DNA of 64,000 bases from Hydractinia symbiolongicarpus (lineage: Eukaryota > Cnidaria > Hydrozoa > Anthoathecata > Hydractiniidae): positions 14,634,001-14,698,000 of the forward strand of contig NC_079879.1 of NCBI RefSeq assembly GCF_029227915.1. Reading direction: 5' to 3'. The position numbers and the translations under genes are program-made. Under the pieces are notes generated by a model. The model was not told the origin of the DNA and searched no databases. It worked only from the letters and a program-made list of their open reading frames with translations. How positions within the stretch are numbered: position 1 is the first letter of the stretch; each line of letters starts with the position of its first letter. Positions 1-9,643 of this stretch are shown piece by piece.

Positions 1-182
1 AATATAGCCTTTTGCAGTCTAATAAAGGCCTCATACGTAAATCACGTGGTTCCATTTGCCTGTGCAGGTTACCATTGTACTATTCCTTCCAGTGTCAATG
101 CGCTTCAACGTCCCAAGTCGTTTTCATTATCGCCGTTGCCTTACAACACTCTTAACTACGTGCACAGTCCTATAAAGGCTGT
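1..182 (+). repeat. Monomer type C (exemplar)
   Basis: This type is recognised by CATACGTAAATC, then TTCCATTTGCCTGTGCAGG, a GTACTATTCC or GGACTATTCC segment, GCGCTTCAACG and a TATCGCCGTTGCC block. It recurs across the array, for example at 2367, 6009, 10008, 25102, 36920, 44012 and 49466. This first copy starts AATATAGCC instead of AATATGGCC, a variant shared with the copies at 2367 and 20375. It usually sits next to a D monomer. Confidence 0.85.
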
Positions 183-364
183 AATATGGCCTTTTGCAGT
201 CTAATAAAGGCCTCACACGCAAATCATGTGGTTTCACCTGTCTGCGCAGTTTACCATTGGCCTAGTCCTTCCAGTCTCAATGCGCTACAACGTCCCAAGT
301 CGTTTTCATTAGTGTCGTTGCCTTACAACACTCCTAACTACGTGCAGAGTCCTATAAAGGCTGT
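183..364 (+). repeat. Monomer type D (exemplar)
   Basis: Diagnostic bases are CACACGCAAATC, CACCTGTCTGCGCAGTTTACC, GGCCTAGTCC, TAGTGTCGTTGCC, CACTCCTAAC and GTGCAGAGTCC. The type is frequent from 1 to 22 kb and becomes sparse further right, where hybrids with other types appear. The TAGTGTCG block differs from the common TAGCGCCG block at CpG positions. A sub-variant with GTAGTCTACTAAAGG (from 2185) marks homologous positions of the left-hand higher-order repeat at 7462, 11464, 17647, 20193 and 21649. Confidence 0.85.
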
Positions 365-369
365 AATAT

Positions 370-394
370 GGCCTTTTGCAGTCTAATAAAGGCC
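370..394. other. Dyad 1: GGCCTTT / AAAGGCC (exemplar in type A)
   Basis: GGCCTTT (370-376) and AAAGGCC (388-394) are perfect 7-bp inverted repeats around an 11-base loop. The pair is present in most full-length monomers. It is weakened in F (AATGCC), in G (one T fewer) and in copies beginning AATATCGCC. The same GCCTTT arm can instead pair with AAAGGC of the preceding copy (dyad 4). Any function is inferred only. Confidence 0.8.
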
Positions 395-397
395 TCA

Positions 398-412
398 CAC
401 GTAAATCACGTG
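398..412. other. Dyad 2: CACGT-AAATC-ACGTG (exemplar)
   Basis: CACGT (398-402), a 5-base spacer and ACGTG (408-412) form a perfect inverted repeat, and the right half also contains the palindrome CACGTG. It is among the best-kept segments of the monomer. The common CACGC variant shortens the stem by one pair, and the CACGTTG variant in type F removes one outer pair. CACGTG is also the core of E-box/G-box sites, but nothing here shows binding. Confidence 0.8.
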
Positions 413-417
413 GTGTC

Positions 418-433
418 ACCTGCCTGCGCAGGT
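418..433. other. Dyad 3: CCTGCGCAGG palindrome with alternative ACCTGC/GCAGGT stem
   Basis: CCTGCGCAGG (423-432) is a perfect 10-bp palindrome. ACCTGC (418-423) and GCAGGT (428-433) can alternatively form a 6-bp stem with a 4-base loop. Type A and A-prime copies keep it. C and E carry CCTGTGCAGG (a CpG transition) and D carries TCTGCGCAGT. Confidence 0.8.
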
Positions 434-534
434 TACCTTTGGACTAATCGTTCCATTCTTAATGCGCTACAACGTCCCAAGTTGTTTTCATTGGCGAAGT
501 TGCCTTAGAACTCTCTTAACTACGTGCACAGTCC

Positions 535-567
535 TATAAAGGCTGTAATATGGCCTTTTGCAGTCTA
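535..567 (+). other. TATAAA and AATAAA hexamers in the subrepeats (exemplar, no shown function)
   Basis: Nearly every junction carries a TATA-box-like TATAAA (535-540 here). The next copy has a polyadenylation-signal-like AATAAA at its positions 21-26. Both are textbook eukaryotic motifs, but both lie in the same duplicated 15-mer and are only 32 bp apart. I treat them as sequence facts rather than as a promoter or poly(A) site. Confidence 0.3.
538..558. other. Dyad 4 across the monomer junction: AAAGGC / GCCTTT (exemplar)
   Basis: AAAGGC (538-543) at the end of one unit and GCCTTT (553-558) at the start of the next are perfect inverted repeats around 9 bases that contain the unit junction. 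It competes with dyad 1 for the same GCCTTT arm, so the two hairpins exclude each other. Confidence 0.75.
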
Positions 568-728
568 ATAAAGGCCTTACACGCAAATCACGTGGTTCCA
601 TCTGCCTGTGCAGGTTACCAGTGGACTAGTCGTTCCAGTCTCAATGCGCTACAACGTCCCAAGTCGTTTTCATTTGCTCCGTTGCTTTACAACAATCTTA
701 ACTACGTGCACTGTCCTATAAAGGCTGT
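547..728 (+). repeat. Monomer type E (exemplar)
   Basis: Diagnostic bases are TTCCATCTGCCTGTGCAGG, CCAGTGGACTAGTCG, ATTTGCTCCGTTGC (or TTTTCTCC further right), ACAACAATCTTAAC and GTGCACTGTCC. It is found in every part of the array and is the most useful phase marker for higher-order structure. Starts include 911, 1639, 3459, 6916, 22375, 24375, 26010, 30189, 32736, 36192, 39283, 41647, 44920, 47647, 50737, 57831, 60197 and 61835. Confidence 0.87.
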
Positions 729-1456
729 AATATGGCCTTTTGCAGTCTAATAAAGGCCTCACACGTAAATCACGTGGTTTCACCTGCCTGCGCAGGTTAC
801 CTTTGGACTAATCGTTCCATTCTTAATACGCTACAACGTCCCAAGTTGTTTTCATTGGCGAAGTTGCCTTAGAACTCTCTTAACTACGTGCACAGTCCTA
901 TAAAGGCTGTAATATGGCCTTTTGCAGTCTAATAAAGGCCTCACACGTAAATCACGTGGTTCCATCTGCCTGTGCAGGTTACCAGTGGACTAGTCGTTCC
1001 AGTCTCAATGCGCTACAACGTCCCAAGTCGTTTTCATTTGCTCCGTTGCTTTACGACAATCTTAACTGCGTGCACTGTCCTATAAAGGCTGTAATATGGC
1101 CTTTGGCAGTCTAATAAAGGTCTAACACGTAAATCACGTGGTTTCACCTGCCTGCGCAGGTTACCTTTGGACTAATCGTTCCAGTCTCAATGCGCTACAA
1201 CGTCCCAAAATGTTTTCACTGGCGAAGTTGCCTTAGAACACTCTTAACTACGTGCACAGTCCTATAAATAATGTAATATGGCCTTTTGCAGTCTAATAAA
1301 GGCCTCACACGCAAATCACGTGGTTTCACCTGTCTGCGCAGTTTACCATTGGCCTAGTCCTTCCAGTTTCAATGCGCTACAACGTCCCAAGATGTTTTCA
1401 CTGGCAAAGTTGCCTTAGAACACTCTTAACTACGTGCACAGTCCTATAAAGGCTGT

Positions 1457-3640
1457 AATATGGCCTTTTGCAGTCTAATAAAGGCCTCACACGTAAATCA
1501 CGTGGTTTCACCTGCCTGCGCAGGTTACCTTTGGACTAATTGTTCCATTCCTAATGCGCTACAACGTCCCAAGTTGTTTTCATTGGCAAAGTTGCCTTAG
1601 AACTCTCTCAACTACGTGAACAGTCCTATAAAGGCTGTAATATGACCTTTTGCATTCTAATAAAGGCCTCACACGCAAATCACGTGGTTCCATCTGCCTG
1701 TGCAGGTTACCAGTGGACTAGTCGTTCCAGTCTCAATGCGCTACAACGTCCCAAGTCGTTTTCATTTGCTCCGTTGCTTTACAACAATCTTAACTACGTG
1801 CACTGTCCTATAAAGGCTGTAATATGGCCTTTGGCAGTCTAATAAAGGCCTAACACGTAAATCACGTGGTTTCACCTGCCTGCGCAGGTTACCTTTGGAC
1901 TAATCGTTCCAGTATCAATGCGCTACAACGTGCCAAGATGGTTTCACTGGCGAAGTTGCCTTAGAACACTCTTAACTACGTGCACAGTCCTATAAAGTCT
2001 GTAATATCGCCTTTTGCAGTCTAATAAAGGCCTCACATGTAAATCACGTGGTTCTATTTGCCTGTGCAGGTTACCATTGGACTATTCCTTACAGTCTCAA
2101 TGCGCTACAGCGTCCCAAGTCGTTTTTATTAGCGCTGTTGCCCTACAACACTCTTAACTACGTTCACAGTCCTAAAAAGGCTGTAATATGGCCTTTTGTA
2201 GTCTACTAAAGGCCTCACACGCAAATCACGTGGTTTCACCTGTCTGCGCAGTTTACCATTGGCCTAGTCCTTCCAGTCTCAATGCGCTACAACGTCCCAA
2301 GTCGTTTTCATTAGTGTCGTTGCCTTACAACACTCTTAACTACGTGCACAGTCGTATAAAGGCCGTAATATAGCCTTTTGCAGTCTAATAAAGGCCTCAT
2401 ACGTAAATCACGTGGTTCCATTTGCCTGTGCAGGTTACCATTGTACTATTCCTTCCAGTGTCAATGCGCTTCAACGTCCCAAGTCGTTTTCATTATCGCC
2501 GTTGCCTTACAACACTCTTAACTACGTGCACAGTCCTATAAAGGCTGTAATATGGCCTTTTGCAGTCTAATAAAGGCCTCACACGCAAATCATGTGGTTT
2601 CACCTGTCTGCGCAGTTTACCATTGGCCTAGTCCTTCCAGTCTCAATGCGCTACAACGTCCCAAGTCGTTTTCATTAGTGTCGTTGCCTTACAACAATCC
2701 TAACTACGTGCAGAGTCCTATAAAGGCTGTAATATGGCCTTTTGCAGTCTAATAAAGGCCTCACACGTAAATCACGTGGTGTCACCTGCCTGCGCAGGTT
2801 ACCTTTGGACTAATCGTTCCATTCTTAATGCGCTCCAACGTCCCAAGTTGTTTTCATTGGCGAAGTTGCCTTAGAACTCTCTTAACTATGTGCACAGTCC
2901 TATAAAGGCTGTAATAAGGCCTTTTGCAGTCTAATAAAGGCCTCACACGTAAATCACGTGGTTCCATTTGCCTGTGCAGGTTACCAGTGGACTAGTCGTT
3001 CCAGTCTCAAAGCGCTTCAACGTCCCAAGTCGTTTTCATTATCGCCGTTGCCTTACAACACTCTTAACTACGTGCACAGTCCTATAAAGGCTGTAATATG
3101 GCCTTTTGCAGTCTAATAAAGGCCTCACACGCAAATCACGTTGTTTCACCTGTCTGCGCAGTTTACCATTGGCCTAGTCCTTCCAGTCTCAATGCGCTAC
3201 AACGTCCCAAGTCGTTTTCATTAGTGTCGTTGCCTTACAACACTCCTAACTACGTGCAGAGTCCTATAAAGGCTGTAATATGGCCTTTTGCAGTCTAATA
3301 AAGGCCTCACACGTAAATCACGTGGTTTCACCTGCCTGCGCAGGTTACCTTTGGACTAATCGTTCCATTCTTAATGCGCTACAACGTCCCAAGTTGTTTT
3401 CATTGGCGAAGTTGCCTTAGAACTCTCTTAACTACGTGCACAGTCCTATAAAGGCTGTAATATGGCCTTTTGCAGTCTAATAAAGGCCTTACACGCAAAT
3501 CACGTGGTTCCATCTGCCTGTGCAGGTTACCAGTGGACTAGTCGTTCCAGTCTTAATGCGCTACAACGTCCCAAGTCGTTTTCATTTGCTCCGTTGCTTT
3601 ACAACAATCTTAACTACGTGCACTGTCCTATAAAGGCTGT
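1457..3640 (+). repeat. Twelve-monomer block, copy 1 (matches 6734-8735)
   Basis: Order: A with TTGTTCCATTCC, E with AATATGACC, A, B, D with CTACTAAAGG, C with AATATAGCC, D, A with GCTCCAACG, E/C hybrid with TCAAAGCGC, D, A, E. The same order reappears 5277 bp downstream, with one D monomer missing. Related passages start near 10.9, 17.1 and 19.65 kb, so this is a core cassette of the left third. Confidence 0.83.
2003..2184 (+). repeat. Monomer type B (exemplar)
   Basis: Marked by AATATCGCC at the start, GGACTATTCCTTACAGTC, CTACAGCGTCCC, TAGCGCTGTTGCCCTAC and CGTTCACAGTCC. It recurs at 4369, 7280, 11282, 17465, 20011 and 21467 in the left third. Later relatives with CAGCGTCTCAAG or CAGAGTCCC occur in the middle and right. 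Confidence 0.82.
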
Positions 3641-4368
3641 AATATGGCCTTTTGCAGTCTAATAAAGGCCTCACACGTAAATCACGTGGTTTCACCTGCC
3701 TGCGCAGGTTACCTTTGGACTAATCGTTCCATTGTTAATACGCTACAACGTCCCAAGTTGTTTTCATTGGCGAAGTTGCCTTAGAACTCTCTTAACTACG
3801 TGCACAGTCCTATAAAGGCTGTAATATGGCCTTTTGCAGTCTAATAAAGGCCTCACACGTAAATCACGTGGTTCCATCTGCCTGTGCAGGTTACCAGTGG
3901 ACTAGTCGTTCCAGTCTCAATGCGCTACAACGTCCCAAGTCGTTTTCATTTGCTCCGTTGCTTTACGACAATCTTAACTGCGTGCACTGTCCTATAAAGG
4001 CTGTAATATGGCCTTTGGCAGTCTAATAAAGGTCTAACACGTAAATCACGTGGTTTCACCTGCCTGCGCAGGTTACCTTTGGACTAATCGTTCCAGTCTC
4101 AATGCGCTACAACGTCCCAAAATGTTTTCACTGGCGAAGTTGCCTTAGAACACTCTTAACTACGTGCACAGTCCTATAAATAATGTAATATGGCCTTTTG
4201 CAGTCTAATAAAGGCCTCACACGCAAATCACGTGGTTTCACCTGTCTGCGCAGTTTACCATTGGCCTAGTCCTTCCAGTTTCAATGCGCTACAACGTCCC
4301 AAGATGTTTTCACTGGCAAAGTTGCCTTAGAACACTCTTAACTACGTGCACAGTCCTATAAAGGCTGT
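3095..4368 (+). repeat. Seven-monomer block, copy 2 (matches 183-1456)
   Basis: Same monomer order and private variants as 183-1456. Homology ends where the next copy begins AATATCGCC with TTTTCCAGTC (4369), while copy 1 continues into an A monomer at 1457. Confidence 0.85.
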
Positions 4369-4550
4369 AATATCGCCTTTTCCAGTCTAATAAAGGCCTC
4401 ACACGTAAATCACGTGGTTCCATTTGCCTGTGCAGGTTACCATTGGACTATTCCTTACAGTCTCAATGCGCTACAGCGTCCCAAGTCGTTTTCATTAGCA
4501 CCGTTGCCCTACAACACTCTTAACTACGTTCACAGTCCTATAAAGGCTGT

Positions 4551-4732
4551 AATATGGCCTTTTGCAGTCTAATAAAGGCCTCACACGCAAATCACGTGGT
4601 TCCACCTGTCTGCGCAGCTTACCATTGGCCTAGTCCTTCCAGTCTCAATGCGCTAAAACGTCCCAAGTCGTTTTCATTAGTGTCGTTGCCTTACAACACT
4701 CTTAACTACGTGCACAGTCCTATAAAGGCTGT
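4551..4732 (+). repeat. Monomer type P (exemplar)
   Basis: Marked by TTCCACCTGTCTGCGCAGC or the CACCTCTCTGCGCAGC variant, GGCCTAGTCC, GCGCTAAAACG and TAGTGTCG. It resembles D in its 3' half. The type is rare left of 22 kb and common at 23103, 26918, 28736, 33646, 37102 and 42375, where it nearly always precedes a 181-bp G monomer. Its presence at 4.55 kb is part of a small P-G-K island among left-hand types. Confidence 0.8.
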
Positions 4733-4913
4733 AATATGGTCTTTGCAGTCTAATATAGGCTTAACACGTAAACCACGCGAGTTCACCTGCCTGCGCAGGT
4801 TACCTTTGGACTAATCATTCCAGTCTCAATGTGCTACAACGTCCCAAGTCGTTTTCATTAGCGCCGTTGCTTTACAAAACTCTTAACTACGTGCATAATC
4901 CTATAAAGGCTGT
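4733..4913 (+). repeat. Monomer type G, 181 bp (exemplar)
   Basis: Starts AATATGGTCTTTGCAGTC or AATATGGACTTTGCAGTC, one T shorter than the usual CCTTTTGCAG, so the unit is 181 bp. Other marks are ATATAGGCTTCAC, CACGTGAGTTCACC or CACGTGATTTCACC, AATGTGCTAC and GTGCATAATCC. Copies at 9102, 15285, 23285, 28918, 33828, 37284, 38738, 44379, 50195 and 53830 account for most of the net length loss of the array. The shorter first arm also removes part of the GGCCTTT/AAAGGCC dyad. Confidence 0.85.
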
Positions 4914-5095
4914 AATATGGCCTTTTGCAGTCTAAAAAAGGCTTCCCACGTAAATCACGTGGTTTCACCTGCCTGCGCAGGTTACCTTTGGACTAATCGT
5001 TCCATTCTTAATACGCTACAACGTCCCAAGTTGTTTTCATTGGCGAAGTTGCATTAGAACTCTCCTAACTACGTGCAGAATCCTATAAAAGCTGT
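4914..5095 (+). repeat. Monomer type K, A-like with GCAGTCTAAAAAAGG (exemplar)
   Basis: An A-like monomer in which AATAAAGGCCTCACACG has become AAAAAAGGCTTCCCACG. Relatives at 23650, 27648, 30010, 31283, 34010, 37650 and 42920 usually follow a Q monomer. They form a linked Q-K pair in the middle third. Confidence 0.75.
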
Positions 5096-6733
5096 AATAT
5101 GGCCTTTTGCAGTCTAATAAAGGCCTCACACGTAAATCACGTGGTTTCACCTGCCTGCGCAGGTTACCTTTGGACTAATCGTTCCATTCTTAATACGCTA
5201 CAACGTCCCAAGTTGTTTTCATTGGCGAAGTTGCCTTAGAACTCTCTTAACTACGTGCACAGTCCTATAAAGGCTGTAATATGGCCTTTTGCAGTTTAAT
5301 AAAGGCCTCACACGTAAATCACGTGGTTCCATCTGCCTGTGCAGGTTACCAGTGGACTAGTCGTTCCAGTCTCAATGCGCTACAACGTCCCAAGTCGTTT
5401 TCATTTGCTCCGTTGCTTTACGACAATCTTAACTGCGTGCACTGTCCTATAAAGGCTGTAATATGGCCTTTGGTAGTCTAATAAAGGTCTAACACGTAAA
5501 TCACGTGGTTTCACCTGCCTGCGCAGGTTACCTTTGGACTAATCGTTCCAGTCTCAATGCGCTTCAACGTCCCAAGTCGTTTTCATTATTGCCGTTGCCT
5601 TACAACACTCTTAACTACGTGCACAGTCCTACAAAGGCTGTAATATGGCCTTTTGCAGTCTAATAAAGGCCTCACACGCAAATCAAGTGGTTTCATCTGT
5701 CTGCGCAGTTTACCATTGCTCTAGTCCTTCCAGTCTCAATGCGATACAACGTCCCAAGTCGTTTTCATTAGTGTCATTGCCTTACAACACTCCTAACTAC
5801 GTGCAGAGTCCTATAAAGGCTGTAATATGGCCTTTTGCAGTCTAATAAAGGCCTCACACGTAAGTCACGTGGTTTCACCTGCCTGCGCAGGTTATCTTTG
5901 GACTAATCGTTCCATTCTTAATGCGCTACAACGTCCCAAGTTGTTTTCATTGGCGAAGTTCCCTTAGAACTCTCTTAACTACGTGCACAGTCCTATAAAG
6001 GCTGTAATATCGCCTTTTGCAGTCTAATAAAGGCCTCATACGTAAATCACGTGGTTCCATTTGCCTGTGCAGGTTACCATTGTACTATTCCTTCCAGTCT
6101 CAATGCGCTTCAACGTCCCAAGTCGTTTTCATTATCGCCGTTGCCTTACAACACTCTTAACTACGTGCACAGTCCTATAAAGGCTGTAATATGGCCTTTT
6201 GCAGTCTAATAAAGGCCTCACACGCAAATCACGTGGTTTCACCTGTCTGCGCAGTTTACCATTGGGCTAGTCCTTCCAGTCTCAATACGCTACAACGTCC
6301 CAAGTCGTTTTCATTAGTGTCGTTGCCTTACAACACTCCTAACTACGTGCAGAGTCCTATAAAGGCTGTAATATCGCCTTTTGCAGTCTAATAAAGGCCT
6401 CATACGTAAATCACGTGGTTCCATTTGCCTGTGCAGGTTACCATTGTACTATTCCTTCCAGTCTCAATGCGCTTCAACGTCCCAAGTCGTTTTCATTATC
6501 GCCGTTGCCTTACAACACTCTTAACTACGTGCACAGTCCTATAAAGGCTGTAATATGGCCTTTTGCAGTCTAATAAAGGCCTCACACGCAAATCACGTGG
6601 TTTCACCTGTCTGCGCAGTTTACCATTGGCCTAGTCCTTCCAGTCTCAATACGCTACAACGTCCCAAGTCGTTTTCATTAGTGTCGTTGCCTTACAACAC
6701 TCCTAACTACGTGCAGAGTCCTAAAAAGGCTGT

Positions 6734-8735
6734 AATATGGCCTTTTGCAGTCTAATAAAGGCCTCACACGTAAATCACGTGGTTTCACCTGCCTGCGCAG
6801 GTTACCTTTGGACTAATTGTTCCATTCCTAATGCGCTACAACGTCCCAAGTTGTTTTCATTGGCAAAGTTGCCTTAGAACTCTCTCAACTACGTGAACAG
6901 TCCTTTAAAGGCTGTAATATGACCTTTTGCATTCTAATAAAGGCCTCACACGCAAATCACGTGGTTCCATCTGCCTGTGCAGGTTACCAGTGGACTAGTC
7001 GTTCCAGTCTCAATGCGCTACAACGTCCCAAGTCGTTTTCATTTGCTCCGTTGCTTTACAACAATCTTAACTACGTGCACTGTCCTATAAAGGCTGTAAT
7101 ATGGCCTTTGGCAGTCTAATAAAGGCCTAACACGTAAATCACGTGGTTTCACCTGCCTGCGCAGGTTACCTTTGGACTAATCGTTCCAGTATCAATGCGC
7201 TACAACGTGCCAAGATGTTTTCACTGGCGAAGTTGCCTTAGAACACTCTTAACTACGTGCACAGTCCTATAAAGTCTGTAATATCGCCTTTTGCAGTCTA
7301 ATAAAGGCCTCACATGTAAATCACGTGGTTCTATTTGCCTGTGCAGGTTACCATTGGACTATTCCTTACAGTCTCAATGCGCTACAGCGTCCCAAGTCGT
7401 TTTCATTAGCGCTGTTGCCCTACAACACTCTTAACTACGTTCACAGTCCTAAAAAGGCTGTAATATGGCCTTTTGTAGTCTACTAAAGGCCTCACACGCA
7501 AATCACGTGGTTTCACCTGTCTGCGCAGTTTACCATTGGCCTAGTCCTTCCAGTCTCAATGCGCTACAACGTCCCAAGTCGTTTTCATTAGTGTCGTTGC
7601 CTTACAACACTCTTAACTACGTGCACAGTCGTATAAAGGCCGTAATATAGCCTTTTGCAGTCTAATAAAGGCCTCATACGTAAATCACGTGGTTCCATTT
7701 GCCTGTGCAGGTTACCATTGTACTATTCCTTCCAGTGTCAATGCGCTTCAACGTCCCAAGTCGTTTTCATTATCGCCGTTGCCTTACAACACTCTTAACT
7801 ACGTGCACAGTCCTATAAAGGCTGTAATATGGCCTTTTGCAGTCTAATAAAGGCCTCACACGTAAATCACGTGGTGTCACCTGCCTGCGCAGGTTACCTT
7901 TGGACTAATCGTTCCATTCTTAATGCGCTCCAACGTCCCAAGTTGTTTTCATTGGCGAAGTTGCCTTAGAACTCTCTTAACTATGTGCACAGTCCTATAA
8001 AGGCTGTAATAAGGCCTTTTGCAGTCTAATAAAGGCCTCACACGTAAATCACGTGGTTCCATTTGCCTGTGCAGGTTACCAGTGGACTAGTCGTTCCAGT
8101 CTCAAAGCGCTTCAACGTCCCAAGTCGTTTTCATTATCGCCGTTGCCTTACAACACTCTTAACTACGTGCACAGTCCTATAAAGGCTGTAATATGGCCTT
8201 TTGCAGTCTAATAAAGGCCTCACACGCAAATCACGTGGTTTCACCTGTCTGCGCAGTTTACCATTGGCCTAGTCCTTCCAGTCTCAATGCGCTACAACGT
8301 CCCAAGTCGTTTTCATTAGTGTCGTTGCCTTACAACACTCCTAACTACGTGCAGAGTCCTATAAAGGCTGTAATATGGCCTTTTGCAGTCTAATAAAGGC
8401 CTCACACGTAAATCACGTGGTTTCACCTGCCTGCGCAGGTTACCTTTGGACTAATCGTTCCATTCTTAATGCGCTACAACGTCCCAAGTTGTTTTCATTG
8501 GCGAAGTTGCCTTAGAACTCTCTTAACTACGTGCACAGTCCTATAAAGGCTGTAATATGGCCTTTTGCAGTCTAATAAAGGCCTTACACGCAAATCACGT
8601 AGTTCCATCTGCCTGTGCAGGTTACCAGTGGACTAGTCGTTCCAGTCTCAATGCGCTACAACGTCCCAAGTCGTTTTCATTTGCTCCGTTGCTTTACAAC
8701 AATCTTAACTACGTGCACTGTCCTATAAAGGCTGT
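6734..8735 (+). repeat. Eleven-monomer block, copy 2 (one D monomer lost)
   Basis: Aligned with 1457-3640 at offset 5277 through the C monomer at 7644-7825, then at offset 5095. The D unit at 2549-2730 has no counterpart: an exact one-unit loss, as unequal exchange predicts. Confidence 0.83.
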
Positions 8736-9461
8736 AATATGGCTTTTGGCAGTCTAATAAAGGCCTCACACGCAAATCACGTGGTTTCACCTGTCTGCGC
8801 AGTTTACCATTGGCCTAGTCCTTCCAGTCTCAATGCGCTACAACGTCCCAAGTCGTTTTTATTAGTGTCGTTGCCTTAGAACTCTCTTAACTACGTGCAC
8901 AGTCCTATAAAGGCTGTACTATGGCCTTTTGCAGTCTAATAAAGGCCTCACACGTAAATCACGTGGTTCCATCTGCCTGTGCAGGTTACCAGTGGACTAG
9001 TCGTTCCAGTCTCAATGCGCTACAACGTCCCAATTCATTTTCAGTAGTGTCGTTGCCTTATAACACTCTTAACTGCGTTCGCAGTCCTATAAAGGCTGTA
9101 ATATGGTCTTTGCAGTTTAATATAGGCTTCACACGGAAATCACGTGAGTTCACATGCCTGCGCAAGTTACCTTTGGACTAATCGTTCCAATCTCAATGTG
9201 CTACAACGTCCCAAGTCGTTTTCATAAGCACCGTTGCTTTACAACACTCTTAACTACGTGCGTAATCCTATAAAGGCTGTAATATGGCCTTTGCAGTCTA
9301 ATAAAGGCTTCACACGTAAATCACGTGATTTCACCTGCCTGCGCAGGTAACCTTTGGACTAATCGTTCCAGTCTCAATGTGCTACAACGTCCCAAGTCGT
9401 TTTCATTAGCGCCGTTGCTTTACAACACTCTTAACTACGTGTAAAAGCCTATAAAGGCTGT

Positions 9462-9643
9462 AATATGGCCTTCTGCAGTCTAATAAATGCCTCACACGTA
9501 AATCACGTGGTTCAATTTGCCTGCGCAAGTTACCATTGGCCTAGTCCTTCAAGTCTCAATGTGCTACAACGTCCCAGGTCGTTTTCATTAGCGCCGTTGC
9601 CTTACAACACTTTTAACTACGTGCACAGTCCTATAAAGGCTGT
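9462..9643 (+). repeat. Monomer type F (exemplar)
   Basis: Marked by AATAAATGCCTCACACG, TTTGCCTGCGCAAGTTACC, GGCCTAGTCCTTCAAGTC, AATGTGCTACAACG, CCCAGGTCG and ACACTTTTAAC. Two copies lie left of 22 kb (9462 and its duplicate at 15645). It is common from 24.9 kb onward, often with CACGTTGTTCC replacing CACGTGGTTCC, which breaks the CACGTG palindrome. Tail copies are at 60743, 62381 and 63837. Confidence 0.83.

Larger units (their letters stand above)
365..546 (+). repeat. Monomer type A (exemplar)
   Basis: The most abundant type. It is marked by TTTCACCTGCCTGCGCAGG, CCTTTGGACTAATCG, a TTGTTTTC or ATGTTTTC segment, ATTGGCGAAGTTGCC and CCTTAGAAC. The GAAGTTGCC and TTAGAAC block separates it from nearly all other types, which have GCCGTTGCC and TTACAAC. 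In the left third it often alternates with D, E or C monomers. This copy keeps the perfect 10-bp palindrome and the full CACGT/ACGTG dyad, so it is used below to place the internal elements. Confidence 0.87.
529..575 (+). repeat. Internal 15-bp direct subrepeat, 32 bp apart (exemplar)
   Basis: CAGTCCTATAAAGGC (529-543) and CAGTCTAATAAAGGC (561-575) match at 13 of 15 positions. The pair brackets the unit junction and recurs in nearly every copy. It suggests a small internal duplication in the ancestor of the monomer. It also explains why a TATAAA-like and an AATAAA-like hexamer lie 32 bp apart. Confidence 0.8.
183..1456 (+). repeat. Seven-monomer block, copy 1 (matches 3095-4368)
   Basis: The order D, A, E, A, E, A, D/A-hybrid is repeated 2912 bp (16 monomers) downstream. 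Shared private variants confirm common descent: CCAAAATGTTTT in the sixth unit, TATAAATAATG at 1263 and 4175 instead of TATAAAGGCTG, and TTACGACAATC in the fifth. Confidence 0.85.

Noticed and set aside
43-48. CACGTG as a functional E-box/G-box or circadian site
   Set aside because: It recurs in most monomers as part of dyad 2 and there is no gene for it to control. A binding role cannot be shown from sequence.
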